NCBI GenBank assembly: GCA_023398375.1
Contig: JAEWSH010000086.1
Span: 1-49,962 of the forward strand
Length of the DNA stretch: 49,962 nt
DNA from: Bacillota bacterium
GTDB taxonomy: Bacteria > Bacillota > Clostridia > Lachnospirales > Lachnospiraceae
Direction: 5' to 3'
Each line of letters opens with the position of its first letter. The stretch's first letter is position 1. The notes under the pieces were generated by a model. That model saw only the letters and a list, made by a program, of their open reading frames with translations, was not told the DNA's origin and searched no databases. A program made the position numbers and the translations under genes. Of the stretch, positions 8,291 to 17,091 are shown piece by piece.

Positions 8291-9275
8291 ATGAAAACGA
8301 TTTCTTTAGTAACAGGCGCAAATGGACTTTTGGGAAACACTCTTGTTCGGGAACTTATTAACTTAGGCGAAAATGTACGGGCCAGTGTGCGGGATATACA
8401 TAATAAGAAGCCATTTGAAGGTCTTGACTGCGAGGTAGTCTATGCGGATATTCTGGATAAAAAATCCCTGATTGAAGCAATGCAAGGTGTTGGTATTCTA
8501 TATCATGTGGCTGCAGTATTTAAGCATTGGTCGGAAGATCCGGAAAAGGAAATTATTGAGGCGAATCTGACTGGTACCAGAAATGTTCTTGAAGCTGCCG
8601 CAGAATCAGGTGTGAAAAAAGTTGTGTATGTTAGCTCGATGGCAGCTTTGGATCGTACTAAAACACCAATGAATGAAAAGTCCTGGGGAACTACGTTTCC
8701 CAATCCGTATACAAAGCAAAGAATGATGCGGAAAAACTAGCATGGAATATTGGATATAATCTGAATTTGTGGATGGTGACAGTACTTCCTTCTGGAATTA
8801 TCGGCACGAATACATATGGACATCTTTCTACAACTAACGCTTTACTGAATATGTTAAAAACAGATTACCAGTTGATCCGAATTTCTCTTTCAATTTTGTG
8901 CATGCAAAGGATGTCTCAAAAGGAATGATTTTAGCTGCACTAAAAGGGACAAAAGGAGAGAGGTATATTCTTGCAACGGAACCTTCAATTTCTACAACTC
9001 AAGTTATTGACATGGCTGGAACTCTTTTTCCTAATATAAACAAACCAAACATTATGCCAAAAGATGCGTTAATGAATATGGCCATGAAAATGGAGGAAGA
9101 AAGCAAAATAACACATATACCACCGCTACTACTTGTAGGAAACGTAGAAGATTTTTATGAGGCTGACGAGCGAATAGATATTTCAAAAGCGAGAAACGAA
9201 TTAGGATATTTTCCGATGCCACCGGAAGAAGCAATTCAAGAGGTCTTGCTGCATCTATCTAAAGCGAACTTTTAG
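8291..9275 (+). pseudogene. Extended SDR copy B, disrupted by two frameshifts
   Basis: The DNA is very similar to copy A from the ribosome site onward. The protein follows copy A up to FPNPYTK, where one base is missing near 8712-8716. A second base is missing in an A-run near 8855. The final frame from 8898 to 9275 again matches copy A (HAKDVSKGMILAALKG and a C-terminus similar to copy A's). The total length of 985 bases equals a multiple of three minus two, as expected for two single-base losses. The product would stop at 8740 and lack the second half. Either a true pseudogene or two sequencing errors; the second site is a homopolymer. Confidence 0.85.
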
Positions 9276-9307
9276 ATAAGACCAAACTAAAAAAGGAGTG
9301 TAAAATT

Positions 9308-9886
9308 ATGAAAGTTATAGGTATCAATGGTAGCACACGAAAAGACGGAAATACAGCTATTGCTATTAAAAAAGTATTTGATGTATTGGAGAAAGCAGGT
9401 ATTGATACCGAGCTAATACAGCTCGCCGGCAAACCGGTTTCTGGATGTAACGCTTGCTATGCCTGCTTTAAAAGCAAAGATAAAAAATGTATAAATGATA
9501 ATGATATTATCAACGAGTGTATTGAGAAAATGAGTTCGGCTGACGGTATAATTCTTGGATCACCGATATATTTTTCGGATGTAACTGCTGGAATGAAAGC
9601 TTTAATTGAAAGAGCGGGTTATGTTTCAAGAGCAAATGATTATCTCTTTAAGCATAAAGTAGGTGTGGCTGTAACGGCAGTACGCCGCGGAGGTGCAACT
9701 CATGCTTTTGATACAATAAATCACTTTTTTCAATGGAATCAAATGTTTTTGGTGGGATCAACATATTGGAATATGGTATACGGTAAAGACATTGGTGAAG
9801 CTGAAAGTGATATGGAAGGGATCGTCAATATGGAGAATCTCGGTGAGAATATGGCAGAACTATTAGAAAAATTGAAGGATCGTTAA
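9308..9886 (+). CDS. NADPH-dependent FMN reductase / iron-sulfur flavoprotein-like
   Basis: The 192-residue protein has GINGSTRKDGNTA (FMN phosphate loop) and SGCNACYACFKSKDKKC, the cysteine cluster seen in iron-sulfur flavoproteins, followed by ILGSPIYFSDVTAGMKALIER. It should be a cytoplasmic flavin-dependent reductase of quinones, nitro compounds or similar acceptors. AAAGGAG precedes the ATG. It is 32 bases downstream of broken SDR copy B and is the surviving reductase of the duplicated unit. Confidence 0.85.
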   Translation: MKVIGINGSTRKDGNTAIAIKKVFDVLEKAGIDTELIQLAGKPVSGCNACYACFKSKDKKCINDNDIINECIEKMSSADGIILGSPIYFSDVTAGMKALIERAGYVSRANDYLFKHKVGVAVTAVRRGGATHAFDTINHFFQWNQMFLVGSTYWNMVYGKDIGEAESDMEGIVNMENLGENMAELLEKLKDR

Positions 9887-10019
9887 TTATAACTAATCGT
9901 ATATCATTGAGAAATCCAAATGAATAATAATGTTAAGGGCAAACTTAGCTATATTGAAACTTGTGTGGTAGTGTATGTTGCTAACAGGAGGTCACGTCCT
10001 GAAAGAAAGGAGAAAGCCT

Positions 10020-10604
10020 ATGCCAAAGAAGATAACAAAAATTGAGCCTGTTAGCGTACAAGTGGCTTTGCAGCTACAGCCAAAGAAAAGAGTTTGTGCC
10101 TATTGCCGAGTCAGTACTGACTCTCGTGAACAGCAAAATTCCTTTTCTGCACAGGTTAAATATTATACCGAGCTAATCGGCAATAAAGATGAATGGCAAT
10201 ATGTCGGGATCTACGCAGATGAAGCTAGAAGTGGTACCAAGCTGCAAAAGAGGGATGAATTTTTACGGATGATGAAAGACTGCGAAGCTGGCAAGGTAGA
10301 TATGATTATTACAAAGTCCGTTACCAGATTTGCAAGAAACACCGTAGACAGCATACAGGCAATACGTAAACTGAAAGCACTCAGTATCGCTGTATATTTT
10401 GAAAAAGAACATATTAATACTTTATCTGAAAAGAGCGAACAGATGCTGACGATCTTAAGCTCACTGGCACAAGGTGAATCAGAGGGTATTTCCACCAATA
10501 CTAAGTGGGCTGTTAAAAAGCGATTTCAAGATGGCTCCTTTAAGCAAACCAGTATGGCGAAAGAGCTTGGTATCAATATTTCAGACGGAAAAAGGTTGTT
10601 TTGA
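10020..10604 (+). pseudogene. Truncated large serine recombinase (ICE integrase-type)
   Basis: ATG 10020 follows GAAAGGAG. Residues 20-170 form a resolvase domain: CAYCRVSTDSREQQNSFSAQ with the catalytic Ser, YADEARSGTKLQKRDEF, and TKSVTRFARNT with the active-site arginines. The recombinase and zinc-ribbon domains, some 300 residues in normal members, are missing. After DGSFK the sequence turns into an unrelated tail and stops. The catalytic domain may fold, but it lacks the DNA-binding part needed for site-specific integration. It probably came from the same ICE family as the nearby repeats. Confidence 0.8.
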
Positions 10605-10753
10605 CAGGAACGGAATAGTATAAAACATTATTGCCTATTTTGTTTGATTAATGTTCTGAACCAGTTCAATGAGTATTGGGCGCAGTGCATCTCATTGGTC
10701 TAATGAGAATATAGCAGGCATGCCTAACATTTTTTAAATTAAAATGAAGAAAA

Positions 10754-10980
10754 TCCAGAGGTACCTCGATGATAAATCTTGGTGCCTCTGTTTCCATATA
10801 AAACCAAAGACAACTTAATAGATGCCATCGGGTAAATAATCAAGAGGTTATGTTCTTCGTTACTGAAAAACATAGCCTCTTTTTTATTGTTCGATTTGCA
10901 GAAAAAGAAAGGACTGATTAAAGTGATTACAAGATTTATGAGTGATACACCTCTCGCTGCTATAGAAATAGAAATGCAAC
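10754..10980 (+). repeat. ICE-type leader repeat, copy B, with truncated reading frame
   Basis: Closely parallels copy A at 4662-4892: the first hairpin (CAGAGG paired with CCTCTG), the terminator hairpin GAGGTTATGTT (10845-10855) with AACATAGCCTC (10869-10879) and T-run, and GTG at about 10924 coding for MITRFMSDTPLAAIEIEMQ. Similarity ends at the same place as in copy A, after which the frame stops at once. Bases 10605-10753 between the recombinase and the repeat hold only a small hairpin, CTCATT with AATGAG. Confidence 0.7.
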
Positions 10981-11055
10981 AAAGCTATTTTAAGTGAAAA
11001 GGATCGTATACTGCAGGAGTTTTCTTGACAATAATTAAGAAATATACGAAATATA

Positions 11056-11103
11056 TTTTAGCTACTAAAACATATTGACAAAATGTTTTAGCTACTATAT
11101 AAT
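11056..11103 (+). promoter_or_regulatory. MarR promoter with two operator half-palindromes
   Basis: TTGACA (11075-11080), 17 bases and TATAAT (11098-11103) form a full-consensus promoter. The inverted repeat TTTTAG-CTA-CTAAAA lies just upstream of the -35 box at 11056-11070. A second, imperfect copy, TTTTAGCTACTATA at 11086-11099, fills the spacer up to the -10 box. A MarR dimer on these sites would shut the promoter, so autorepression is likely. Confidence 0.75.
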
Positions 11104-11124
11104 AATTACAGGGGGTGAATAATT

Positions 11125-11568
11125 ATGAAAGAAAGTGCTAAAATACGTGAGAAAATTATTCGACTGATAAATAAAATTAATCAAGCAGAAAAAATTCCTA
11201 AAGACTATGGAACAGGACATATATTGTATCGATCAGAGATTCATACTATTGAAGCAATAAAAAATCATGAAAATGTTAATGCCAGTGAATTTTCAAATAT
11301 ATTGGGAATAACAAATGGTGCTTTAACTCAAATAATTAGTAAACTCAAAAGGAAAGGACTTGTTGATCAATACAATACTTCTGATAATAAAAAAGAGGTT
11401 TACTATCGCCTTACAGACAAAGGATTAATAGCCAATTACGGTCATGAAAAGCATCATGAAGAAACATATACAAATTTAGAACAATATATAGAAAGCTTAG
11501 ATGAGGATAAAATTGAGACTATCAGTTTATTCTTTGATAAATTAATAGATTTTTGGCCTAATAAATAG
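11125..11568 (+). CDS. MarR-family transcriptional regulator
   Basis: The 147-residue protein has the MarR winged helix: NASEFSNILGITNGALTQIISKLKRKGLV as the helix-turn-helix and a wing ending KKEVYYRLTDKG. Flanking helices should form the dimer. The start follows GGGGGTG. Its own promoter and the region before the SDR gene at 11724 carry the same inverted repeat TTTTAG-N3-CTAAAA, so it most likely represses itself and that SDR. No reactive Cys is present, so a ligand-bound rather than thiol-based switch is more likely. Confidence 0.88.
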   Translation: MKESAKIREKIIRLINKINQAEKIPKDYGTGHILYRSEIHTIEAIKNHENVNASEFSNILGITNGALTQIISKLKRKGLVDQYNTSDNKKEVYYRLTDKGLIANYGHEKHHEETYTNLEQYIESLDEDKIETISLFFDKLIDFWPNK

Positions 11569-11645
11569 TAGTAGCTTTTATGGATAGTTTGGATGAGAAC
11601 AAAATTAAAATTAAAGATATACAATAGCAAGAATTAACAAAAATT

Positions 11646-11669
11646 AACTCCATGAATCATGGAGTTTTA
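11646..11669 (+). terminator. Intrinsic terminator after MarR gene
   Basis: AACTCCATG (11646-11654) and CATGGAGTT (11658-11666) pair perfectly over 9 bases around a 3-base loop, with a short T-stretch after it. It lies between the MarR stop and the operator before the SDR gene. Confidence 0.65.
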
Positions 11670-11682
11670 TATAGACGATATA

Positions 11683-11697
11683 TTTTAGTTACTAAAA
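11683..11697. promoter_or_regulatory. MarR-type operator before SDR copy C
   Basis: TTTTAG-TTA-CTAAAA is a perfect inverted repeat with a 3-base centre. It is the same site seen at 11056-11070 in front of the MarR gene, and it lies 26 bases before the SDR start codon. No clear -35/-10 pair is visible right here, so the SDR may rely on read-through from the MarR promoter or a weak promoter. Confidence 0.7.
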
Positions 11698-11723
11698 AAT
11701 AAAATTTTGGAGGATTAAATATC

Positions 11724-12725
11724 ATGAAAAAAATTTCATTAGTTACAGGTGCAAATGGCCATTTGGGAAATAATTTAGTAAGAGAATTACTTAAAAAAGG
11801 TGAAACGGTAAGAGCTGGAGTGAGAAATGTCAATGATAGGGAATTGTTTGAAGGGCTTGATTGCGAAGTAGTATATGCCGACCTGTTTGACAAGGACTCT
11901 CTAAAAAAAGCCTTAGAGGGAGTAAGTACTCTTTATCAGGTCGCAGCAGTTTTTAAACATTGGTCAGAAAACCCCGAAAAAGAAATTATTGAGCCAAATA
12001 TGATAGGCACAACGAACATCTTGGAAGCTGCCAAAGAAGCAAATGTAGAAAAAGTGGTTTATGTAAGTTCTGCATTTGCATTGGAATTGTCTGAACGTAA
12101 TACTAGAAATAGAGTTGATGAAACATCCTGGATGAAATCTAATAATGACCATGCTTATGCGTTGGCAAAAACTGAATCAGAGAAATTAGCATGGAAGTTA
12201 GCAAATGATTTAGAGTTAAATATGGTATCTGTACTTCCAGGCTCAATAGTTGGAGGTGAATATACAAAGATTAACACTCCCTCTGGTGGAATGTTTGCTG
12301 CTATTGTAAATGGCAAAATGAATTTGACTTTTGATACAACAATAAGTCCAATAGATGCTAATGATGTAGCAAAAGGAATGATTCTGGCAGCTGAGAAAGG
12401 AATAAATGGAACAAGATATATACTTGCTCCAGAAAATCCATTAAGCCTTGATAGAATCTATGAAATAGCTAGAAAAGTGAACCCTCAAGTACAAGAGCCT
12501 AAGAGAATGAATAAAGAAGAACTACTAACATTGGCAGAAAAAATGGAGCTAAACGCAATAGAAACAAAAATTCCGCCATTGTTACCTATATGTACTGTAA
12601 AGGCGTTTTATGGTGCACTTAGAGATTATGATTTAACTACTACAAGCAGAGATTTGGGATTTGTACATAGTGATACAGATGAGATTTTAGAGAAATACTT
12701 TAATAAAATATTAATTAAAGCATAA
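11724..12725 (+). CDS. NAD(P)-dependent epimerase/reductase, extended SDR, copy C
   Basis: A 333-residue extended SDR with TGANGHLG, VYVSSAFAL and the YxxxK pair YALAK. It is clearly paralogous to copies A and B (shared FEGLDCEVVYAD and VAAVFKHWSE) but more diverged, so it is not part of the recent tandem duplication. GGAGG lies 12 bases before the ATG. It is preceded by a MarR operator, and I infer induction by a compound sensed by that regulator. The likely reaction is NAD(P)H-dependent carbonyl reduction; substrate unknown. Confidence 0.87.
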   Translation: MKKISLVTGANGHLGNNLVRELLKKGETVRAGVRNVNDRELFEGLDCEVVYADLFDKDSLKKALEGVSTLYQVAAVFKHWSENPEKEIIEPNMIGTTNILEAAKEANVEKVVYVSSAFALELSERNTRNRVDETSWMKSNNDHAYALAKTESEKLAWKLANDLELNMVSVLPGSIVGGEYTKINTPSGGMFAAIVNGKMNLTFDTTISPIDANDVAKGMILAAEKGINGTRYILAPENPLSLDRIYEIARKVNPQVQEPKRMNKEELLTLAEKMELNAIETKIPPLLPICTVKAFYGALRDYDLTTTSRDLGFVHSDTDEILEKYFNKILIKA

Positions 12726-12792
12726 ATAAATTTGCTCCAATAATATAAATCTCGTGTTATCATCAACTTAAAGAGGAGTGGAGTAAATTATT

Positions 12793-12930
12793 ATGGTATC
12801 AAAAATAGTTCTTATCACTGGCTGTTCTTCAGGAATGGGTAGGGATATGGCAGAGAAAATGACTGAAAATGGTTACACGGTAGTTGCTACAGCAAGGCGT
12901 TTAAGTGACATAGAAGATTTGAATGCATAG
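12793..12930 (+). pseudogene. 5' remnant of a classical short-chain dehydrogenase
   Basis: After AGAGGAGTGGAG, ATG 12793 opens a 45-residue frame containing LITGCSSGMGRDMAEKM, the TGxxxGxG cofactor motif of classical SDRs, and VVATARRLSDIEDL, then stops. A full enzyme would be about 250 residues. Bases 12931-13137 hold an open but unrecognised tail (EEAVAKGIYTIIFRKRQEK is readable from about 13026), perhaps the end of another deleted gene. Confidence 0.75.
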
Positions 12931-13137
12931 CAGATCATGAATGTGCTTACCTTTATGCTTAGGGAGCTAAGGATTTTGTGGAGATGTTGAAAAAGCTGGG
13001 TGTTCTGTAAAATTAAATACAGATGAAGAGGCTGTTGCAAAAGGAATTTACACAATCATTTTTAGAAAACGTCAAGAAAAAATACCAGAAAAAGCGTTGG
13101 AAAACGTTCTATCTGGCATGATTTGTACATTTTATGC

Positions 13138-13165
13138 TACTAGGCTGTTTTGCAATAGCCTAGTA
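13138..13165. terminator. Hairpin between SDR remnant and convergent esterase
   Basis: TACTAGGCT (13138-13146) pairs perfectly with AGCCTAGTA (13157-13165). It lies 51 bases beyond the esterase stop, between two convergent units. It could stop transcription from either side. Confidence 0.6.
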
Positions 13166-13216
13166 TATGCAATAATCTTATTGGATTTCCTTCATCCAGT
13201 TAAGCATAACATCTAA

Positions 13217-15106
13217 TTATCGTATCGAAGCTTCATATTCGTTAAAAAAGTTCATTTTATCTTTATTTGGTGTTAATACCATTTCTATTTGATCACCGAA
13301 TTCCATAGTCGTTTTTTCATTTTTAATATCAAATGCATTCCATTTCGGTAGTCCTTCTCCGTTTGGATTGCCTGTTGCCGCAAAATTATACCAATAGGAT
13401 TGCATTGTATCAGAAAGTTTGTAGTCATAATCTTCATATGGAAGATTTATTTTATCCAGATTTCCATAAGCATAAGCAATTTCAGAGCCATGAAATGCTC
13501 CTAATTCTCTTATTTTAGAAGTACCGGGCTGAACATGGGAAAAATAGTAAGTGTATACGTTTGAATTGCCTGTCTGACTCTGTAGTTTAGCCCATGTATA
13601 CATATACCAGTCGAACCAGTGTATCGATCCGCTTATTAACTGGGATTCAAGCGCCTGCTCATCATTATTAGCAGGATAAATATTTAGAAATTCATTTGCT
13701 TTACTGCCATAGGTATCATTGATTTTTGATTTAAAATCTGCTGCACTGACTGCTGAATATTTGGATATTAAGGACATTGGCCAGGGAAAGGAAATAAATA
13801 GTGAGCTTTCGTTCTCATTATGACCGATTAATGTAGGAACATCGTTTTCTTTTCCTGAGGCATAAATATTATAGATGGTATCCGGTAGTACATATCCATC
13901 CACAATAGGTTGTGTCCTAATGTTTTGGGATGCCTTCAGTAAATCTGAAGCAGACACATCCCGTAATTCATTCAGTGAGGAGACATTTAAAACTTTTTCC
14001 AATTCTAATCCTGACTGTTCTGCAGAAGTTAAGGTCGACATGGCAGTTCCCTTTATTCCCCTGCTTCCGAAAAGCGCACCGCTTTCACCAATGACACGCT
14101 GAAACAGGCCTTTTGAAAGCGGAGATGCCTGCAATATATTGACACTCATGGAACCTGCAGATTCACCGGCAATTGTTATATTTCCTGAATCTCCTCCAAA
14201 AGCGGAAATGTTATTTTTTACCCACTTGAGTGCAGCAATTTGATCCAAGATACCATAGTTACCGGATGCTCCGTAATCAGATTCTTCGGTAAGCTCCGAA
14301 TTTGCAAAAAACCCAAAAATACCTAAACGGTAGTTGATAGTTACAAACACGGCTCCTTTTTCAGCCATACTTTGGCCGCTGTAAATATCGATTGAACCAG
14401 AACCACTTGTATAAGAACCGCCATGAATATATACAATAACAGGGCGTTTATCTTCTGAAGCAGCTTCAGAACTAGTCCAAATATTCAGATACAGACAGTC
14501 CTCGCTAATTTTTTCATTAGCGTTAATGGATGAAGGACTTAAAATATCAGTTCCCATATTCATATAAAGGAGCTTAGATATTGCGGTGGGGATTTGCCTC
14601 TGAACAGCACAATCAGAGAAATGATCTGCCTTTAGCACACCATCCAATTTTTCTGGCTCCTGCGGAGCCTTCCAACGTAGGTCATCAACAGGAGGAGCCG
14701 CATAAGGGATTCCTGCAAAAATTTTAACCGATTTATCTGAATTATATACTCCTGAAACTGAACCATATTCCGTTTGTACTACGTCTGTAGATTCAGGATT
14801 CTCAGAATCTGTAGTTGGTAAGTTTACTGAGGAAGGTTTCGTAATTGCAAGTGCTGTAACTGATACGATAATAAAGATCAGCCAGATGAGGATACGATAT
14901 ATCAGTTTCTTTTCAATTATTTTTTTTCTTATTAAAAATATAATTAATAATATCAATAAAAGTAAAACGCCTCTGATAATGGTAAATTGAATGAGATATA
15001 AAAAAGTAAGTAAAAAAACAGATATTATTATGTACGGAATCCAGAAATGCAGTTGAAATCTTGACTTGGGTTTTGGCAGTGTAAATTTTTCTTCACTTGA
15101 TGACAT
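13217..15106 (-). CDS. Membrane-anchored type B carboxylesterase
   Basis: The 629-residue protein starts with three hydrophobic segments in its first 90 residues (IPYIIISVFLLTFLYLI, VLLLLILLIIFLI, IYRILIWLIFIIVSVTALAI). An extracellular esterase domain follows: YGSVSGVYN, FAGIPYAAPPVDDLRWKAP, EDCLYLNIW, VIVYIHGGSYTSGS (oxyanion hole), the nucleophile elbow IAGESAGSMS, and FHGSEIAYAYG with the catalytic His. It fits the para-nitrobenzyl/type B esterase family but with an added N-terminal membrane anchor. It is divergent from TetR gene 15296 across a clear palindrome, so likely TetR-controlled. It probably hydrolyses esters at the outer face of the membrane. Confidence 0.9.
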   Translation of the reverse strand: MSSSEEKFTLPKPKSRFQLHFWIPYIIISVFLLTFLYLIQFTIIRGVLLLLILLIIFLIRKKIIEKKLIYRILIWLIFIIVSVTALAITKPSSVNLPTTDSENPESTDVVQTEYGSVSGVYNSDKSVKIFAGIPYAAPPVDDLRWKAPQEPEKLDGVLKADHFSDCAVQRQIPTAISKLLYMNMGTDILSPSSINANEKISEDCLYLNIWTSSEAASEDKRPVIVYIHGGSYTSGSGSIDIYSGQSMAEKGAVFVTINYRLGIFGFFANSELTEESDYGASGNYGILDQIAALKWVKNNISAFGGDSGNITIAGESAGSMSVNILQASPLSKGLFQRVIGESGALFGSRGIKGTAMSTLTSAEQSGLELEKVLNVSSLNELRDVSASDLLKASQNIRTQPIVDGYVLPDTIYNIYASGKENDVPTLIGHNENESSLFISFPWPMSLISKYSAVSAADFKSKINDTYGSKANEFLNIYPANNDEQALESQLISGSIHWFDWYMYTWAKLQSQTGNSNVYTYYFSHVQPGTSKIRELGAFHGSEIAYAYGNLDKINLPYEDYDYKLSDTMQSYWYNFAATGNPNGEGLPKWNAFDIKNEKTTMEFGDQIEMVLTPNKDKMNFFNEYEASIR

Positions 15107-15190
15107 ATAAAAACTCCTTTCAGGTCCTTGCTTTTCAGTTATTACAAATGTGTATTCAACAAAAAATCGTAAATGTGAAATAATATGTAA

Positions 15191-15208
15191 TTAGTACACT
15201 CGTACTAA
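15191..15208. promoter_or_regulatory. TetR-type operator between esterase and tetR
   Basis: TTAGTAC (15191-15197), ACTC, GTACTAA (15202-15208) is a perfect inverted repeat, extended by two matching bases on each side. It lies centrally in the 189-base gap between the divergent esterase and TetR-type genes, as expected for an operator that controls both. Confidence 0.75.
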
Positions 15209-15295
15209 TTGTATCAAGTGATGACTATTTGTCAAGATTTATGTTAAAATAAAATATCTGGGTTAACGTATTTTAGTAATAGTGGGGTGATAGAT

Positions 15296-15883
15296 TTGAA
15301 TGATAAAACCAAAACAAGAATTATAGAAAAAGCAATTGAATTATTTAATGAGCATGGATATGAGAATGTTTCAATGAGAGACTTAGCTAACAGTCTTAAC
15401 ATCAGCCCGGGAAATCTGACCTATCATTTTAAGAAAAAAACGGATATCCTTTATGAAATTATCCAAATCCTTATTAAAGAACATGAAAGGAGACAGTTTA
15501 CGCCGGAAATCACCTTGTCTGAATTCAATGCAATTCTCTTATCGGTATCGGAGCATCAGCGCAAATATGTTTTTTATTACCGTAATTTTGTTGAACTGAA
15601 AAAAAAGTATTCGAGGATTGCAAAAATGCAAGCTAATTTTAAAGCAGAGTTTATTGCTTTAATCAAGGATGCATTGCGATATTTTGTAATGAATGGCTGG
15701 TTGAAGGAAGAATGTCATGAAGATATGTATGAGAATCTTTCGATCGCTATATTATCAATTACGACCTTTTGGACCCAGTTTAATATTGATAAAGATATGA
15801 CTTGCGTCGTATGGAGTATCCTTTTACCCAATTTGACAGAGAAAGGGCAAAACGAATATAAAAAAAATATACAGGAATTGTAA
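15296..15883 (+). CDS. TetR-family transcriptional regulator
   Basis: A 195-residue protein with the TetR N-terminal helix-turn-helix: IIEKAIELFNEHGYENVSMRDLANSLNISPGNLTYHFKKKTDILYEI. The C-terminal all-helical part should bind the inducer. TTG 15296 is preferred because GGGGTGA lies 6 bases before it; the GTG at 15287 would overlap that ribosome site. It is divergent from the esterase across a perfect palindrome and 141 bases before the amidohydrolase gene, so both neighbours are candidate targets. Confidence 0.87.
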   Translation: MNDKTKTRIIEKAIELFNEHGYENVSMRDLANSLNISPGNLTYHFKKKTDILYEIIQILIKEHERRQFTPEITLSEFNAILLSVSEHQRKYVFYYRNFVELKKKYSRIAKMQANFKAEFIALIKDALRYFVMNGWLKEECHEDMYENLSIAILSITTFWTQFNIDKDMTCVVWSILLPNLTEKGQNEYKKNIQEL

Positions 15884-16024
15884 GAGCAGATAATCTAATT
15901 ATACGTATAGCAAATATACTTAGAGAGAGAGTTTACCCCGTTCGGATTGAAAACAAATGATTAATTTATCTAAGTAAGTAAATTTAAAAGGAGTTATAAA
16001 GATGGATATCATAAAGAAAAAAAT

Positions 16025-16993
16025 ATGTCAAAGATTGATTTTCATGTACATTATTTACCCAAAGCATATAAAGAAGTAATGCTTAAATATTGCGGAGAGC
16101 GTCCTGACGATTTTCCGACGCCCGACTGGGACACGGAGTCACATTTGGAAAGCATGGATTGTCTGGGTATTTCTACATCAATGCTTTCTTTATCATCTCC
16201 TCATATTAATTTTGGGGATAAGGAACTTACAAAGACATTGGCAAGAGAATTTAATGAAGATGGAGCTACTCTTGTGAAAAAGTACCCCGGACGTTTTGGC
16301 TTGTTTGCCTCTTTGCCATTGCCTGATGTCGAAGATAGCATTGCAGAAATTCAATATGCGATGAATGCTTTACATGCTGACGGCTTCGCACTACCTACCA
16401 ACACACAAGGAGTGTATCTGGGGAATGAACGCCTGAATCCAATCATGGAAGAACTGAACAGATACAAATCCTTTGTTGTCATTCACCCCAATAAGCCCAG
16501 CAGCGTCCCTGCTCATGTTACGGAAGGACTGCCCGTACCCTGGTTGGAATTTTTCAATGATACGACCCGTACGGTTACCAATATGATATTAAATGGTACA
16601 ATGAAGCGTTTTCCTGATATTAAATTCATCATACCTCATGCTGGTGCGTTTCTGCCAATATCTGCTGACCGGCTCAGCGGCGCTCTTCAAGGGCAATTAG
16701 CAACATATAATAAACGAATTAAACCCGAGGATATCGATGTCTACGCCACTTTAAAAGGATTATATTATGACGTTGCTGGCGTTTGTCTTCCAAGACAACT
16801 GCCTTGCCTGATGCAACTCGTTGATGTGGAGCATTTATTATACGCCAGTGACTATCCATATACGAGCCTGCCTGCATGCATGATTTTAGCGGATATTTTA
16901 GACAAAACAGAATTACTTACAGATAGACAGCGGCAGAGTATCTACTTGGAAAATGCTCTGCGTTTATTTCCAAGACTGTTAAATATTAATTAA
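16025..16993 (+). CDS. Amidohydrolase-family protein (ACMSD-like decarboxylase group)
   Basis: The 322-residue TIM-barrel protein starts DFHVHYLP (HxH metal ligands), has VVIHPNKP and FIIPHAGAFLP (further His ligands) and ASDYPY (metal Asp). This is the pattern of the amidohydrolase 2 group that includes ACMSD and resorcylate-type decarboxylases. It may act on a product of the neighbouring esterase, which is inference. The start is uncertain: ATG 16025 has no ribosome site, whereas AAAAGGAG (about 15986-15993) is well placed for ATG 16002. That ATG is out of frame by one base, across an A-rich run at 16015-16023. Confidence 0.85.
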   Translation: MSKIDFHVHYLPKAYKEVMLKYCGERPDDFPTPDWDTESHLESMDCLGISTSMLSLSSPHINFGDKELTKTLAREFNEDGATLVKKYPGRFGLFASLPLPDVEDSIAEIQYAMNALHADGFALPTNTQGVYLGNERLNPIMEELNRYKSFVVIHPNKPSSVPAHVTEGLPVPWLEFFNDTTRTVTNMILNGTMKRFPDIKFIIPHAGAFLPISADRLSGALQGQLATYNKRIKPEDIDVYATLKGLYYDVAGVCLPRQLPCLMQLVDVEHLLYASDYPYTSLPACMILADILDKTELLTDRQRQSIYLENALRLFPRLLNIN

Positions 16994-17028
16994 TCTGTAA
17001 AAGGCTTGGAATCAAGGAATAATGAGAA

Positions 17029-17067
17029 AATCAGGCTAAAAAATGCCCGATATTTGCCCTGATTTTT
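17029..17067 (+). terminator. Intrinsic terminator after amidohydrolase gene
   Basis: AAAATCAGG (17029-17037) pairs with CCTGATTTT (17058-17066), 36 bases after the amidohydrolase stop, ending in a run of T. Confidence 0.7.
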
Positions 17068-17091
17068 AGGGGTACTCTAAAAATATTAAAA

